Positions 16,349 through 24,652 of a stretch of 64,000 bases of DNA are shown in pieces (within the stretch, counting starts at the first letter, position 1; each line of letters begins with the position of its first letter). The position numbers and the translations under genes are program-made. This DNA comes from Geodermatophilus amargosae (GTDB lineage Bacteria > Actinomycetota > Actinomycetes > Mycobacteriales > Geodermatophilaceae), in assembly GCF_900116515.1 (NCBI RefSeq), contig NZ_FPBA01000003.1, positions 62,001 through 126,000 on the forward strand, read 5' to 3'. The notes below the pieces were generated by a model. It worked only from the letters and a program-made list of their open reading frames with translations, was not told the DNA's origin and ran no database searches.

Positions 16349-17523
16349 GAGGTCACCTTTCCGTCCACATCAGGTCCCGGGCGGCTGGGGGCGAACACCT
16401 CGGCGGAGATGCGGCTCCGGGGGAGGCCGCACTGCAGCAGCCGCTCGACGGTGTGGTGCACCATCGCCGGCGGCCCGGCCACCAGCGCCTCGCGGCTCTG
16501 CCACGGCCCGGTGCGAGCCACCACGTCACCGACGTCGCCGTGCTCGAGGCCCGGGGCCTGCTCTTCGGAGACGGCCACGGTGACCGTCAGCCACGGGTGT
16601 TCCTGCTCCAGGCGGGCGAGGTCCGCGCGGTCGTAGAGGTGATCCTCCCGGCGGACCCCGACGACGAGGTCGACCCGGCGGGCCCGGTCGCAGCGGGCGA
16701 CCGAGTCGACGACGGCCTTGAGCGGCGCCAGACCCGTGCCCCCGGCCACCAGCAGCAGGTCGCGGTCGGACTCGGGGTCGAGCGCGAGGTGCCCGACTGG
16801 CGGCCCCAGCCGCAGCACGTCGCCCACCCCGACCTGGTGCACCAGGGCGGTGCTCACCGGCCCGCCGGGCCAGGCCCGCACGTGGATCTCCAGCTCGCCG
16901 TCGCTGCGCGGGGCGTTGGCCGGGGAGTAGTACCGCCACAGCCTCGGGCGCAGGTCGGTCTCCAGGGAGATCGACTCCCCCGGCCGGAAGGGCAGCGGGG
17001 TGGCCGGCCGTACCCGCAGGACGGCGGTGTCGATGCCGCGCCGCTCGTGACCGACGACCTCGGCGTCCCACCACGGCGGCTGGTCGGCCACCTCGTCGGC
17101 CGCCTCGACCATCACCTTCGCCACCAGTTCGTAGGCCGCCGTCCAGTCCGCGGCCAGGGCCTCGCCCCAGTCCTCGTCGAAGTGCTCCAGCGTCGCCAGC
17201 AGGCTCGCCCCCACCGCGGGGTAGTGCTCGGCCACCGTCCCGAACTTGCGGTGGTCGCGCCCCAGCTGCTGCAGGATCGGCACGAGGGAGTCCAGGTCGT
17301 CGACCCGGGCCACCACGTCACCGAGCGCGGCGAACAGCCGGTCGCGCTGGTGCGCCATCGAGACCGGGAACAGCTGCCGGGTCTCGGGGTGGGTGAGGAA
17401 CAGGTGCGCGTAGAACCACAGCGGCGCCTCGTCACCGGCGGCCGCCGCTCTGGCGAAGTTCGCGCGCATCGCAGGAATGTCCACACTCGCCCCCGTCGAC
17501 TCGTCGTGTGACGTGGCGCACAC
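16345..17523 (-). CDS. globin-type flavohaemoprotein oxidoreductase (second flavohaemoglobin)
   Basis: A 392-residue globin-reductase fusion. Residues 15-140 are a globin (NFARAAAAGDEAPLWFYAHL; proximal histidine in LGRDHRKFGTV), followed by an FAD domain (RLWRYYSPAN) and an NAD domain (LLVAGGTGLAPLKA). It differs from canonical Hmp in its FAD motif (RYYSPAN in place of RQYSL) and in the globin. It is translated ahead of the DivIVA gene and is divergent from the canonical flavohaemoglobin at 17727. GTG 17523 has GGAGG 10 bases upstream; GTG at 17481 is an alternative. Role in NO or redox chemistry is inferred. Confidence 0.85.
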   Translation of the reverse strand: MCATSHDESTGASVDIPAMRANFARAAAAGDEAPLWFYAHLFLTHPETRQLFPVSMAHQRDRLFAALGDVVARVDDLDSLVPILQQLGRDHRKFGTVAEHYPAVGASLLATLEHFDEDWGEALAADWTAAYELVAKVMVEAADEVADQPPWWDAEVVGHERRGIDTAVLRVRPATPLPFRPGESISLETDLRPRLWRYYSPANAPRSDGELEIHVRAWPGGPVSTALVHQVGVGDVLRLGPPVGHLALDPESDRDLLLVAGGTGLAPLKAVVDSVARCDRARRVDLVVGVRREDHLYDRADLARLEQEHPWLTVTVAVSEEQAPGLEHGDVGDVVARTGPWQSREALVAGPPAMVHHTVERLLQCGLPRSRISAEVFAPSRPGPDVDGKVTS

Positions 17524-17726
17524 TAGCGAGGCCTCCGGGCAGCGGCTAGACCTCCGCCGGCGCCGATCCGGTCGATTTGCGGAGCCGCTCCTGGCAGGGT
17601 CGGTCGCGGGGGCGCGCCGGTGTGGCCACCCCTCCCCCGCGGACGGCAGCGACGGATGGGCGCGGACACGGGGAGCTCAACGCCGGACGAGCGGTACCCG
17701 CCCGTCGGCAGGCCGAGGAGGACCGC

Positions 17727-18983
17727 ATGCTCTCTGACCGATCCCGTCCCGTGATCGAGGCGACCCTGCCGGTGGTCGCCGACAACATCCAGGAGATCGC
17801 CCGCCGTTTCTACGAGCACCTGTTCGGCGCGCACCCCGAGCTGTTCGACGGCGTCTTCAACCGCGGCAACCAGGCCACCGGGGAGCAGCAGGTCGCCCTC
17901 GCCGGGTCGGTCGCCGTCTTCGCCAGCACCCTGGTCGAGACGCCCGAGCAGGTCCCCGAGCGGCTGCTGTCGCGGATCGCGCACAAGCACGCCTCCCTCG
18001 GGGTCACGCCGGCCCAGTACGACGTCGTCCACGAGCACCTGTTCTGGGCGATCGCCGACGTCCTCGGCGAGGCCGTCACAGCCGAGGTCGCCGCAGCCTG
18101 GGACGAGGTCTACTGGCTGATGGCCTACGCCCTCCTCCACCAGGAGCGCGGCCTCTACAGCGCCCAGGGCGTGCGCCCGGAGACCGTGTGGCGCGACTGG
18201 GAGGTGACCGAGAAGACCCAGGAGACGGCCGACGTCGTCACCTTCCGCGTCCGGCGGGTCGACGACCGCCTGGTCAAGACCTCGCTGCCCGGCCAGTACG
18301 TGACGGTCAAGGTGCCCATGCCCGACGGCGTGCACCAGCCGCGGCAGTACAGCCTCACCCGCGCCGACGACGGCGAGCACCGCCAGTTCTCCGTCAAGCG
18401 GGTCCACGGCGGGGACGGCCCGGACGGCGAGGTCTCCACCCACCTGTGCGACCGGGTCCAGGTCGGCGACCGCCTGACGATGTCGCTGCCCTTCGGCGAC
18501 GTCGTCCTCGACGACTCCGGCCGCCCGGTCGTCTTCGCCAGCGCCGGCATCGGGATCACCCCGATGGCCGGGATGCTCTCCCACCTCACCGCCGCGGGCT
18601 CGCACCTGCCCATCACCCTGCTGCACGCCGACGTCGACGAGGACTCCTTCGCCCTGCGCGGGCAGGTGCTCGGGGACGTCCGGGAACTGCCCGGCGCGCG
18701 GATCCACGTCTGGTTCGAGCGCGGCGCGCACGCCACCCTGCCGTTCGACGGCGTGCACGCCGGTGTCATGGACCTCGACGCGGTGGACCTGCCGGAGGGG
18801 GCCGTGTACTACCTGTGCGGCCCGCTGCCGTTCATGCGCGCCGTCCGCAGCAGCCTCGTCGACCGCGGCGTCCCCACCCGGGACATCCAGTACGAGGTCT
18901 TCGGCCCCGACCTCTGGCAGGCCGACCTCGCCTCGGAACCGGCCCCGGGGGCGCTGGCGGAGCCGGCGGGCGCGGTCCGGTAG
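17727..18983 (+). CDS. hmp: flavohaemoglobin, nitric oxide dioxygenase
   Basis: A 418-residue canonical flavohaemoglobin that oxidises NO to nitrate with O2 and NAD(P)H. The globin (residues 5-140) has the proximal histidine in AHKHASLGV; the FAD motif is RQYSLTRAD near residue 205; the NAD domain has ASAGIGITPMAGML; and the C-terminal EVFGPD closes the haem pocket. ATG has GAGGAGG 5 bases upstream. Divergent from the second globin reductase across about 200 bases, where I saw no clear NsrR-type palindrome. Confidence 0.94.
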   Translation: MLSDRSRPVIEATLPVVADNIQEIARRFYEHLFGAHPELFDGVFNRGNQATGEQQVALAGSVAVFASTLVETPEQVPERLLSRIAHKHASLGVTPAQYDVVHEHLFWAIADVLGEAVTAEVAAAWDEVYWLMAYALLHQERGLYSAQGVRPETVWRDWEVTEKTQETADVVTFRVRRVDDRLVKTSLPGQYVTVKVPMPDGVHQPRQYSLTRADDGEHRQFSVKRVHGGDGPDGEVSTHLCDRVQVGDRLTMSLPFGDVVLDDSGRPVVFASAGIGITPMAGMLSHLTAAGSHLPITLLHADVDEDSFALRGQVLGDVRELPGARIHVWFERGAHATLPFDGVHAGVMDLDAVDLPEGAVYYLCGPLPFMRAVRSSLVDRGVPTRDIQYEVFGPDLWQADLASEPAPGALAEPAGAVR

Positions 18984-19008
18984 CCGGGCGGCCGGGGACA
19001 CTGGGCGG

Positions 19009-19302
19009 GTGACCGCGACACGATCGGCCGCCACCCGCCGCGGCGTCGTCCGCCTGCTGAACACCGCTGGCGGGCGGGCGCTGGTGCTGGCCGGCGAGGT
19101 CGACGCCGCGGCGGTCGAGGCCTTCTGGAGCTGCTACGGGCGGGAGCCGGTGCGGGTCGACCGCGTCGACGCCGGCTCGGTCACCGCGCTGTCGGCGTCG
19201 GGCCGGGAGCTGCTCGTCGACCACCTGGAGCACGCCGAGCTCACCGGCCGCGCGGTGGCCCTGCGCCCCTCACCCGTGGTGCGCGCGGCGCTCGAGCGCT
19301 GA
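19009..19302 (+). CDS. STAS-domain protein (anti-sigma antagonist-like)
   Basis: A 97-residue protein with the STAS pattern: LVLAGEVDAAAVEAF, then RVDAGSVTALSASGRELL, where a phosphorylatable serine is usual in anti-anti-sigma factors. It probably binds an unlinked anti-sigma kinase. GTG start, 25 bases after hmp on the same strand, with GACACT 6 bases upstream that may be a leaderless -10. Its last 169 bases are also read, antisense, by the open frame of the FAD oxidoreductase. Confidence 0.7.
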   Translation: MTATRSAATRRGVVRLLNTAGGRALVLAGEVDAAAVEAFWSCYGREPVRVDRVDAGSVTALSASGRELLVDHLEHAELTGRAVALRPSPVVRAALER

Positions 19303-20615
19303 CTCCTCCCCCCGGGGGCGGCGCCCTCGAGGATCCGGTGCGGGTCGGTGGCCGCGGCCAGGGCGGCGAGCCGGTCCCGGACGGCGGGCGGAGGCGTGCG
19401 GGCCAGCACGTCCGGCGTCGTCCCCCAGCCGTGCGCGGCGGTGCGTCCGCCCAGGTCACCCCCGAGCGCGGCGGCCAGCTCCTCGGCGCAGGCGCGCGTG
19501 GCCGCCCGGTCCTCGGCTCCGGCACCGCCGGACACCCGGACCGCCAGCCGCGCGTCCCGGTGGCAGACCGCGCTCGGCGACTGCGGCACCCACCCCAGCG
19601 CGCCGCCGAGCAGCCGCACCTCCACCGTCCGCGGCCGGCTGCCGCCCGCGGCGCGCAGCAGGGCGCCGGTCGCGCCGCCGGACAGGCGGTCCAGCAGCAG
19701 CGAGGACTCCACGCCGCCTGCGAGCCCGGGCACGGCCAGGCCGGCCGGTCCGCGGGAGGCGAGGTCGGTCCGGACCGCCGGTGCCGCGGCGCGCAGCCGG
19801 TCGAGCAGCGCGCCGCCGTCGTCGGCCTCGCCGGACCAGGCGAAGCGGACGGCCACCTCACCGTCGCCCTGGCGCGGCCGGGTGAGCAGCAGAGAGGTGC
19901 CCGCCTGCGGCGGCAGACCGGCCGACCACGTCCGCCAGGCCTCGGTCACCCGCGCGGCGTCGGCCTCGGCCCAGTGCAGCTCACCGCCGTAGCGCGGCCC
20001 CGCGGCCAGCAGGTCGAGCTCCACGGCGGTGACCACGCCGAGCGCGGCACCGCCGCCGCGCACGCCCCAGTAGAGGTCGGCGCCGTCGGTCGGCGTCACC
20101 CGGCGCAGGACGCCGTCGCCGGTGACCAGCTCCACCGCCCGGACCCGGTCGGCGGCCAGTCCGTAGGTCCGCGCCAGCGGCCCGACCCCGCCGCCGGTGA
20201 CGGTGTCGGCGACCCGCTCGGCGGCCGAGGCGCCGGTGATCGGGGTCAGCCCGTGCGGCGCGGCCTCGTCGGCCAGCGTCCGCCACCGCACCCCCGCACC
20301 GACCCGTGCCCAGCCCGCCGGCGACACGGTCACCTCGGCCAGTCCCCCCGGGTCCACCACCAGGCGCCGGGCCGCGCCGTCGTCGACCCGGCCGGGCCCC
20401 CGGACGGTCACGGGGACGCCGTGGCGGCCGGCCAGCCGCAGGGCGGCGACCACGTCGGAGACCTCCGCGACCTGCACCACCGACCCGGCGGTCAGCACGG
20501 CCGACGGCGAGAGCCGGGCACCCAGTACGGCGATCAGGTCGGGCGGCAGGACCGCCGGCCGGGGGTCTCCGAGGAGGTCCGGCAGCGGCGACGGGGGGAC
20601 GGGCAGGGTGGTCAC
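19134..20615 (-). CDS. FAD-binding oxidoreductase (berberine-bridge/PCMH type)
   Basis: A 493-residue flavoprotein. The N-terminal FAD domain of the PCMH type spans about residues 15-200 (RGPGRVDDGAARRLVVDPGG, then GGGVGPLARTYGLAADRV), and the C-terminal substrate domain ends in TDPHRILEG, where family members normally stop soon after. Here the frame runs on about 55 codons with no stop, antisense to the STAS gene. Members oxidise alcohols, sugars or alkaloid-like substrates; the substrate is unknown. GTG at 20615, GGAG about 8 bases upstream. Divergent from the SARP regulator, with phased heptamer repeats between them that are aligned with its own promoter. Confidence 0.85.
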   Translation of the reverse strand: MTTLPVPPSPLPDLLGDPRPAVLPPDLIAVLGARLSPSAVLTAGSVVQVAEVSDVVAALRLAGRHGVPVTVRGPGRVDDGAARRLVVDPGGLAEVTVSPAGWARVGAGVRWRTLADEAAPHGLTPITGASAAERVADTVTGGGVGPLARTYGLAADRVRAVELVTGDGVLRRVTPTDGADLYWGVRGGGAALGVVTAVELDLLAAGPRYGGELHWAEADAARVTEAWRTWSAGLPPQAGTSLLLTRPRQGDGEVAVRFAWSGEADDGGALLDRLRAAAPAVRTDLASRGPAGLAVPGLAGGVESSLLLDRLSGGATGALLRAAGGSRPRTVEVRLLGGALGWVPQSPSAVCHRDARLAVRVSGGAGAEDRAATRACAEELAAALGGDLGGRTAAHGWGTTPDVLARTPPPAVRDRLAALAAATDPHRILEGAAPGGRSQRSSAARTTGEGRRATARPVSSACSRWSTSSSRPDADSAVTEPASTRSTRTGSRP

Positions 20616-20664
20616 GAGGCGTCTCCAGGGGCGGTGGTCGGTGCACCCGGAGGGTGTCGGTGCG

Positions 20665-20693
20665 TCCTTGGTGTCCCCTTGGCGACCGCTTGG
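20665..20693 (-). promoter_or_regulatory. three heptamer repeats phased at 11 bp (SARP-type binding array)
   Basis: TCCTTGG, CCCTTGG and CGCTTGG start at 20665, 20676 and 20687, exactly 11 bp apart, so they lie on one face of the helix. SARP regulators are known to bind heptamer direct repeats at 11-bp spacing with the last unit about 8 bp from the -10. On the minus strand the sequence 8 bp past the array is CACCCT (20656-20651), a fair -10 for the FAD oxidoreductase gene. The divergent gene encodes a SARP. Confidence 0.65.
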
Positions 20694-20697
20694 GCAG

Positions 20698-20736
20698 CAG
20701 GTCACGCGCGTGGGGTGCAGGTCACCGGCAGGTCAC
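20698..20736 (+). repeat. three direct copies of CAGGTCAC
   Basis: Copies start at 20698, 20718 and 20729 (spacings 20 and 11 bp), between the heptamer array and the putative -10 of the SARP gene. They may be a second regulatory element; no palindromic partner is seen. Confidence 0.5.
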
Positions 20737-20775
20737 GGTGCGCGGCGAGCACCACCACGGAGGCGTTCCGGTTCC

Positions 20776-20781
20776 TATCCT
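20776..20781 (+). promoter_or_regulatory. -10 element of a probable leaderless promoter
   Basis: TATCCT fits the actinobacterial TANNNT -10 pattern and ends 8 bases before the ATG of the SARP gene, so the transcript should start at or next to the start codon. No ribosome-binding site is present. No recognisable -35. Confidence 0.55.
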
Positions 20782-20789
20782 GCGCCGCG

Positions 20790-23672
20790 ATGACCAGCAC
20801 CTCGTACCGCGTGCTCGGACCCGTCGAGGTCTGGCGCGACGGCCGGCTCCTCGCTCCGCAGTCCCCTCGTCACCGCGCGGTGCTCGCCGCGCTGCTGATG
20901 GACGCCGGGCGCACCGTCCCCGTCGACCTGCTCGTCGACCGCGTGTGGAGCGGCCAGCCGCCCACCGCGGTCTCGGCCACCCTGCAGTCGATCGTGTCCC
21001 GGCTGCGCCGGGAGCTCGAGCCCGACGTCAGCGGCGGCCGCTGGACGCTCCTGGTCACCCGGGAGCCCGGCTACCGCCTGGAGGTGGCCGCCGAGGACGT
21101 CGACGCCGTGCGCTTCGTCCAGCTGCTGCGCGCCGCCCGCGACCTCGCCGGCCGGGGCGACGCGGAGAACGCCCGAGCCGCGGTCGCCGAGGGACTCGCG
21201 CTGTGGCGGGGTCCGGCCTACGCCGACGTCGCGGCCACCTTCGCCGCCGAGGAGTCCGAGCGGCTCGAGCAGCTGCGGCTGGCCGCCCGCGAGCTCGCCG
21301 CCGAGCTGGACCTGCGCCTGGGACGGCACGCCGAGATCGTCGACGACGTCCGCGAGCTGCTGCGCTCCGAGCCGCTGCGCGAGGGCCTGCGGGCCTCGCT
21401 GATGCTGGCGCTGTACCGCTGCGGGCGGCAGGCCGAGGCGCTCGAGGTCTACGACGAGGGCCGCCGGCTGCTCGCCGACGGGCTGGGCGTCGACCCCGGC
21501 CGGCCGCTGCAGTCGCTCTACGAGCAGATCCTCCGGCAGGACCCGGCGCTGGCCGGGCCGGTCGCCGCCCCCGCCGCCCCGGCGCCGGAGCCCGCTCCCC
21601 CGGCGCCGCCCGCGGTGCGGGCCCTCGGACCGCTGCCGGTGCCGCTGACCGCCTTCGTCGGCCGCACCGCCGAGCTGGGCCGGCTCGGCGGTGCCCTGTC
21701 CGGGCAGCGCCTGGTCACCCTGGTCGGGCCCGGCGGGAGCGGCAAGACGCGGCTGGCACTGGAGGCCGCGCGGCGCCGTCCGGCCGGGGCGCCGCCGGCG
21801 GCCCTGGTGGAGCTGGCCGGCGTCGAGGACCCCGAGCTGGTCGCCGCGCAGGTGGCGACCGTCCTCGGCGTGACGCTGGCCGGCGGCGACCCGCTGGGCG
21901 CCGTCGCCACGGCCCTGGTGGACCGACCGCTCCTGCTGGTGCTGGACAACTGCGAGCACGTCGTCGACGCCGCCGCGGCGGTCTGCGCCGCGCTCCTGCC
22001 CCACTGCCCCGAGCTGCAGGTGCTCGCCACCTCGCGCGAGCCCCTCGGCCTGCCCGGCGAGGCGGTGCTGCCCTGCGGCCCGATGCCGGCCGGCGCCCCG
22101 GGCAGCGACGCCGAGCAGCTGTTCCTCGACCGCGCCCGGCTGGCCGCCCCGCACCTGGCCGACCCGTCGGAGGAGGACCTGCGGCACGTGCGCGAGCTGG
22201 TCGCGGCCCTCGACGGGCTGCCGCTGGCCGTCGAGCTCGCCGCCGCGTGCCTCACCACGCTGCCGCTGGCCGAGGTGGCCGGCCGGGTCGACGACCGGTT
22301 CGCGCTGCTGTCGGGCGGCTGGCGCACCGCGGTGCCCCACCAGCGCACCCTCGCGGCCACCGTGCAGTGGAGCGTCGACCTGCTCTCCCCCGCGGAGCTC
22401 GCCGTCTTCCGGGCCGTGGCGGTCCTGCCGGGCACCTTCGGTCCCGACCTGGTCGAGGCGGTGGCCGGTCCGGAGGTCGACGGCGGCGCGCTGGAGCTGC
22501 TGCGGGTGCTGGTGGCCAAGTCGCTGGTCGAGCTGGACCACGGCGCCCGGCGCTACCGGATGCTCGAGACGCTGCGGCAGTACGCCGAGCAGGGGCTGGA
22601 CGAGCCCGCGTCCCGGCGGCTGCGCGACCGGCTGACCGGGTTCGCCGTCGAGCTCACCGGGCGGCTCGAGCCGACGCTGCGCAGCCCGCTGTGGACCGAG
22701 AGCGCCCGCCGGCTCGACGCCGAGCAGCCGGCGCTGCGGGCCGCGCTCGCGCACGCGCTGGCCACCGGCCAGGGCGAGAGCGCGCTGCGGATCGGCGGCG
22801 CGCTGGGCTGGTACTGGTACCGCCGCGGCCACGTGCAGGAGGGCCGCCGCTGGCTGGCCGCCGCGCTCGACGCCACGCCGGGCGCGCCCGCCGGTGTCCG
22901 CAGCGGCGCCCTGCTCGCCGACGCGCTGCTGTCCTACCTGTCCGGCGACGTGCCCTCGCTGTGGGCGCGGACCAGCGAGATCGCCGAGACCGCCGCCGAC
23001 TCCGACCCGGTGCTGCCCCTCGCGCTGGTCCTGCGCGGCTTCGTGCGGGCGCTGCTCGGCCAGCCCGACCTCGACGGAGAGGTCGCCCGCGACATCGCCC
23101 GCGGCCTGGAGCTGGCGCAGGCCTCGGGCATCGAGTGGGTGCAGGTCGAGATCGCCATGACGCTCGGCCAGTTCTCGCGGGCCGCCGGCGACACCGACGG
23201 CGCCCTGGAGCACCTCGGCCGCGCCGAGCAGCTCGCCGTGCGGCTCGGGCACTCGTGGGCGCACTCCTCGGTGCTGTGGATCCGGGCGAAGACGCTCACC
23301 GACGTCGGCCGGGCACCGGAGGCGCTGGCCGACCTGTGGCCGATGGTCGACCTGACGCACCGCGAGGGCGACGCCACCGGCACCCTCGCCGGCCTGCTGG
23401 CCGCCGTCGGCGCCACCACCGCCGCGGGGCGGCCGCGCACCGCAGCGGTGCTGCTCGGCGCGGTACAGGCCAACGCCCGGCAGGTCGGCTACGACCCGCT
23501 GCGGATGGACCCGATGGACGGGCAGCGCTACGTCACGGCCACCCGCGAGGCGCTCCCGGAAGTCGAGTACGACACCGCCCTGGCCGAGGGCGCCGTCCTG
23601 GACCGGGGCGAGGCCGTGGCGATGGTGGGCCGGCTGGCGGAGGAGGCCCGCACCACCGAGCCGGCGCGCTAG
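20790..23672 (+). CDS. SARP/AfsR-like regulator with NB-ARC ATPase and TPR-like C-terminus
   Basis: A 960-residue regulator. Residues 1-95 are a winged-helix OmpR-like DNA-binding domain (RHRAVLAALLMDAGRTV, VSRLRRELEP), 100-245 a bacterial transcriptional activation domain (ALYRCGRQAEALEVYDEGRR), 280-620 a STAND NTPase with P-loop GPGGSGKTR near residue 313 and Walker B LLLVLDNCEH, and the rest is helical repeats. The BTAD and winged helix make it a SARP. The ATG at 20790 is leaderless. The divergent FAD oxidoreductase is the likely target. Stop overlaps the convergent mug gene by 4 bases. Confidence 0.88.
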   Translation: MTSTSYRVLGPVEVWRDGRLLAPQSPRHRAVLAALLMDAGRTVPVDLLVDRVWSGQPPTAVSATLQSIVSRLRRELEPDVSGGRWTLLVTREPGYRLEVAAEDVDAVRFVQLLRAARDLAGRGDAENARAAVAEGLALWRGPAYADVAATFAAEESERLEQLRLAARELAAELDLRLGRHAEIVDDVRELLRSEPLREGLRASLMLALYRCGRQAEALEVYDEGRRLLADGLGVDPGRPLQSLYEQILRQDPALAGPVAAPAAPAPEPAPPAPPAVRALGPLPVPLTAFVGRTAELGRLGGALSGQRLVTLVGPGGSGKTRLALEAARRRPAGAPPAALVELAGVEDPELVAAQVATVLGVTLAGGDPLGAVATALVDRPLLLVLDNCEHVVDAAAAVCAALLPHCPELQVLATSREPLGLPGEAVLPCGPMPAGAPGSDAEQLFLDRARLAAPHLADPSEEDLRHVRELVAALDGLPLAVELAAACLTTLPLAEVAGRVDDRFALLSGGWRTAVPHQRTLAATVQWSVDLLSPAELAVFRAVAVLPGTFGPDLVEAVAGPEVDGGALELLRVLVAKSLVELDHGARRYRMLETLRQYAEQGLDEPASRRLRDRLTGFAVELTGRLEPTLRSPLWTESARRLDAEQPALRAALAHALATGQGESALRIGGALGWYWYRRGHVQEGRRWLAAALDATPGAPAGVRSGALLADALLSYLSGDVPSLWARTSEIAETAADSDPVLPLALVLRGFVRALLGQPDLDGEVARDIARGLELAQASGIEWVQVEIAMTLGQFSRAAGDTDGALEHLGRAEQLAVRLGHSWAHSSVLWIRAKTLTDVGRAPEALADLWPMVDLTHREGDATGTLAGLLAAVGATTAAGRPRTAAVLLGAVQANARQVGYDPLRMDPMDGQRYVTATREALPEVEYDTALAEGAVLDRGEAVAMVGRLAEEARTTEPAR

Positions 23673-24196
23673 ACCGGGCCGGGCGGCTCGCGCAGCCCGG
23701 CGTAGAGCCGGGCGAGGTCCGGCAGCTGGAAGTGCGCGTTCAGCCCGCTCGGGTTGGGCAGCACCCAGGTGTCGGCCCCGCCGATCCGGACGGGCTGGCG
23801 GCCCCAGCCGGCCCGGGCGGAGCCGACGGCGAGCCGCCACGCGGTGAGGCCCAGGACCGCGAGCACCCGCGGCCGGTTGGCCTCCACCAGCCGTCCCAGC
23901 GCCGCCGCACCGTCGCGCAGCTCGCCGGGGGTGAGCTCCGCCGCCGTCCGCGTGGGCCGGTCGACGAGGTTGGTGACCCCCAGCCCGTGGCGCAGCAGCT
24001 CGCGGTCCTCCTCCGGCGCGAGCCGGCGCGGCGTGAGCCCGGCCAGGTGCAGCGCGGGCCAGAACCGGTTGCCCGGCCGCGCGAAGTGGTGGCCCCGCGC
24101 CGCCGAGAGCAGTGAGGGGTTGATGCCGCAGAACAGGACGTCGAGGCCGGGCGCGACGACGTCGGGCAGCGGCTTGCCCGGACCGGCGTCCGGCAC
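23669..24196 (-). CDS. mug: mismatch-specific uracil/thymine-DNA glycosylase
   Basis: A 175-residue Mug-type glycosylase that removes uracil, thymine or ethenocytosine from G mispairs. Both signature motifs are present: GINPSLLSAARGHHFARPGN near residue 24 (Asn acts in catalysis) and LPNPSGLNAHFQ near 146. Typical length. GTG start, 7 bases after the VOC gene on the same strand, so probably co-transcribed with it. Confidence 0.9.
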   Translation of the reverse strand: MPDAGPGKPLPDVVAPGLDVLFCGINPSLLSAARGHHFARPGNRFWPALHLAGLTPRRLAPEEDRELLRHGLGVTNLVDRPTRTAAELTPGELRDGAAALGRLVEANRPRVLAVLGLTAWRLAVGSARAGWGRQPVRIGGADTWVLPNPSGLNAHFQLPDLARLYAGLREPPGPV

Positions 24197-24203
24197 CGGC
24201 GGT

Positions 24204-24557
24204 TCAGTCGTGGTGGTGCACGACGTTGAGGACGGTGCCGTCGGGCGCGCGGACGAAGAACCGGCGCACCCCCCACGGCTCGGTGGTCAGCGGGTGCACG
24301 ATCTCGTAGCCGGCCTCCTGCGCCTCGGCGTAGGCGGCGTCCACGTCGTCGGTCGTCACGGAGACGGCCGGGAGCTCGGGTGCCGAGGCGTCGCGCGTCA
24401 CCAGCTGCAGGTGGGCGCCGGTGTCCGGGGAGGTGTAGCGGGCCACCCAGCCCAGGTCGAACTCCTCGGTGCTCAGGCCGAGGAAGCCGGTGTAAAAGCC
24501 CTTCGCGGTCTCGAGGTCGGCCACCGGGAGGTCGGCGATGATGCGGGTGACGCGCAT
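24204..24557 (-). CDS. VOC (glyoxalase/bleomycin-resistance) family protein
   Basis: A 117-residue vicinal-oxygen-chelate fold protein with two beta-alpha-beta-beta-beta units (VTRIIADLPVADLETAKGFY and VTTDDVDAAYAEAQEAGYEI, FFVRAPDGTVLNVVHHHD). The family covers metal-dependent dioxygenases, isomerases and binding proteins; no specific role can be told. ATG with AGGAGG 6 bases upstream. First gene of a two-gene unit with mug; divergent from the MFS transporter. Confidence 0.85.
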   Translation of the reverse strand: MRVTRIIADLPVADLETAKGFYTGFLGLSTEEFDLGWVARYTSPDTGAHLQLVTRDASAPELPAVSVTTDDVDAAYAEAQEAGYEIVHPLTTEPWGVRRFFVRAPDGTVLNVVHHHD

Positions 24558-24652
24558 GCGGTCCTCCTGTCCGGGCGGGTCCCGAGGATGGTGACCCGCC
24601 GGCGGAGGGGCTGTCCACCGGCCCGACGGAACCGCCTGCGAGCATCGGCGTC

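Noticed and set aside
17524..17726. Possible NsrR or other NO-responsive site between the two globin genes
   Set aside because: I found no convincing dyad in the 200 bases; only GC-rich short repeats.
19338..20789. Upstream 484-residue extension of the SARP regulator frame
   Set aside because: It is antisense to the FAD oxidoreductase, lacks domain features, and the SARP winged helix starts directly at 20790 with a -10 element just before.
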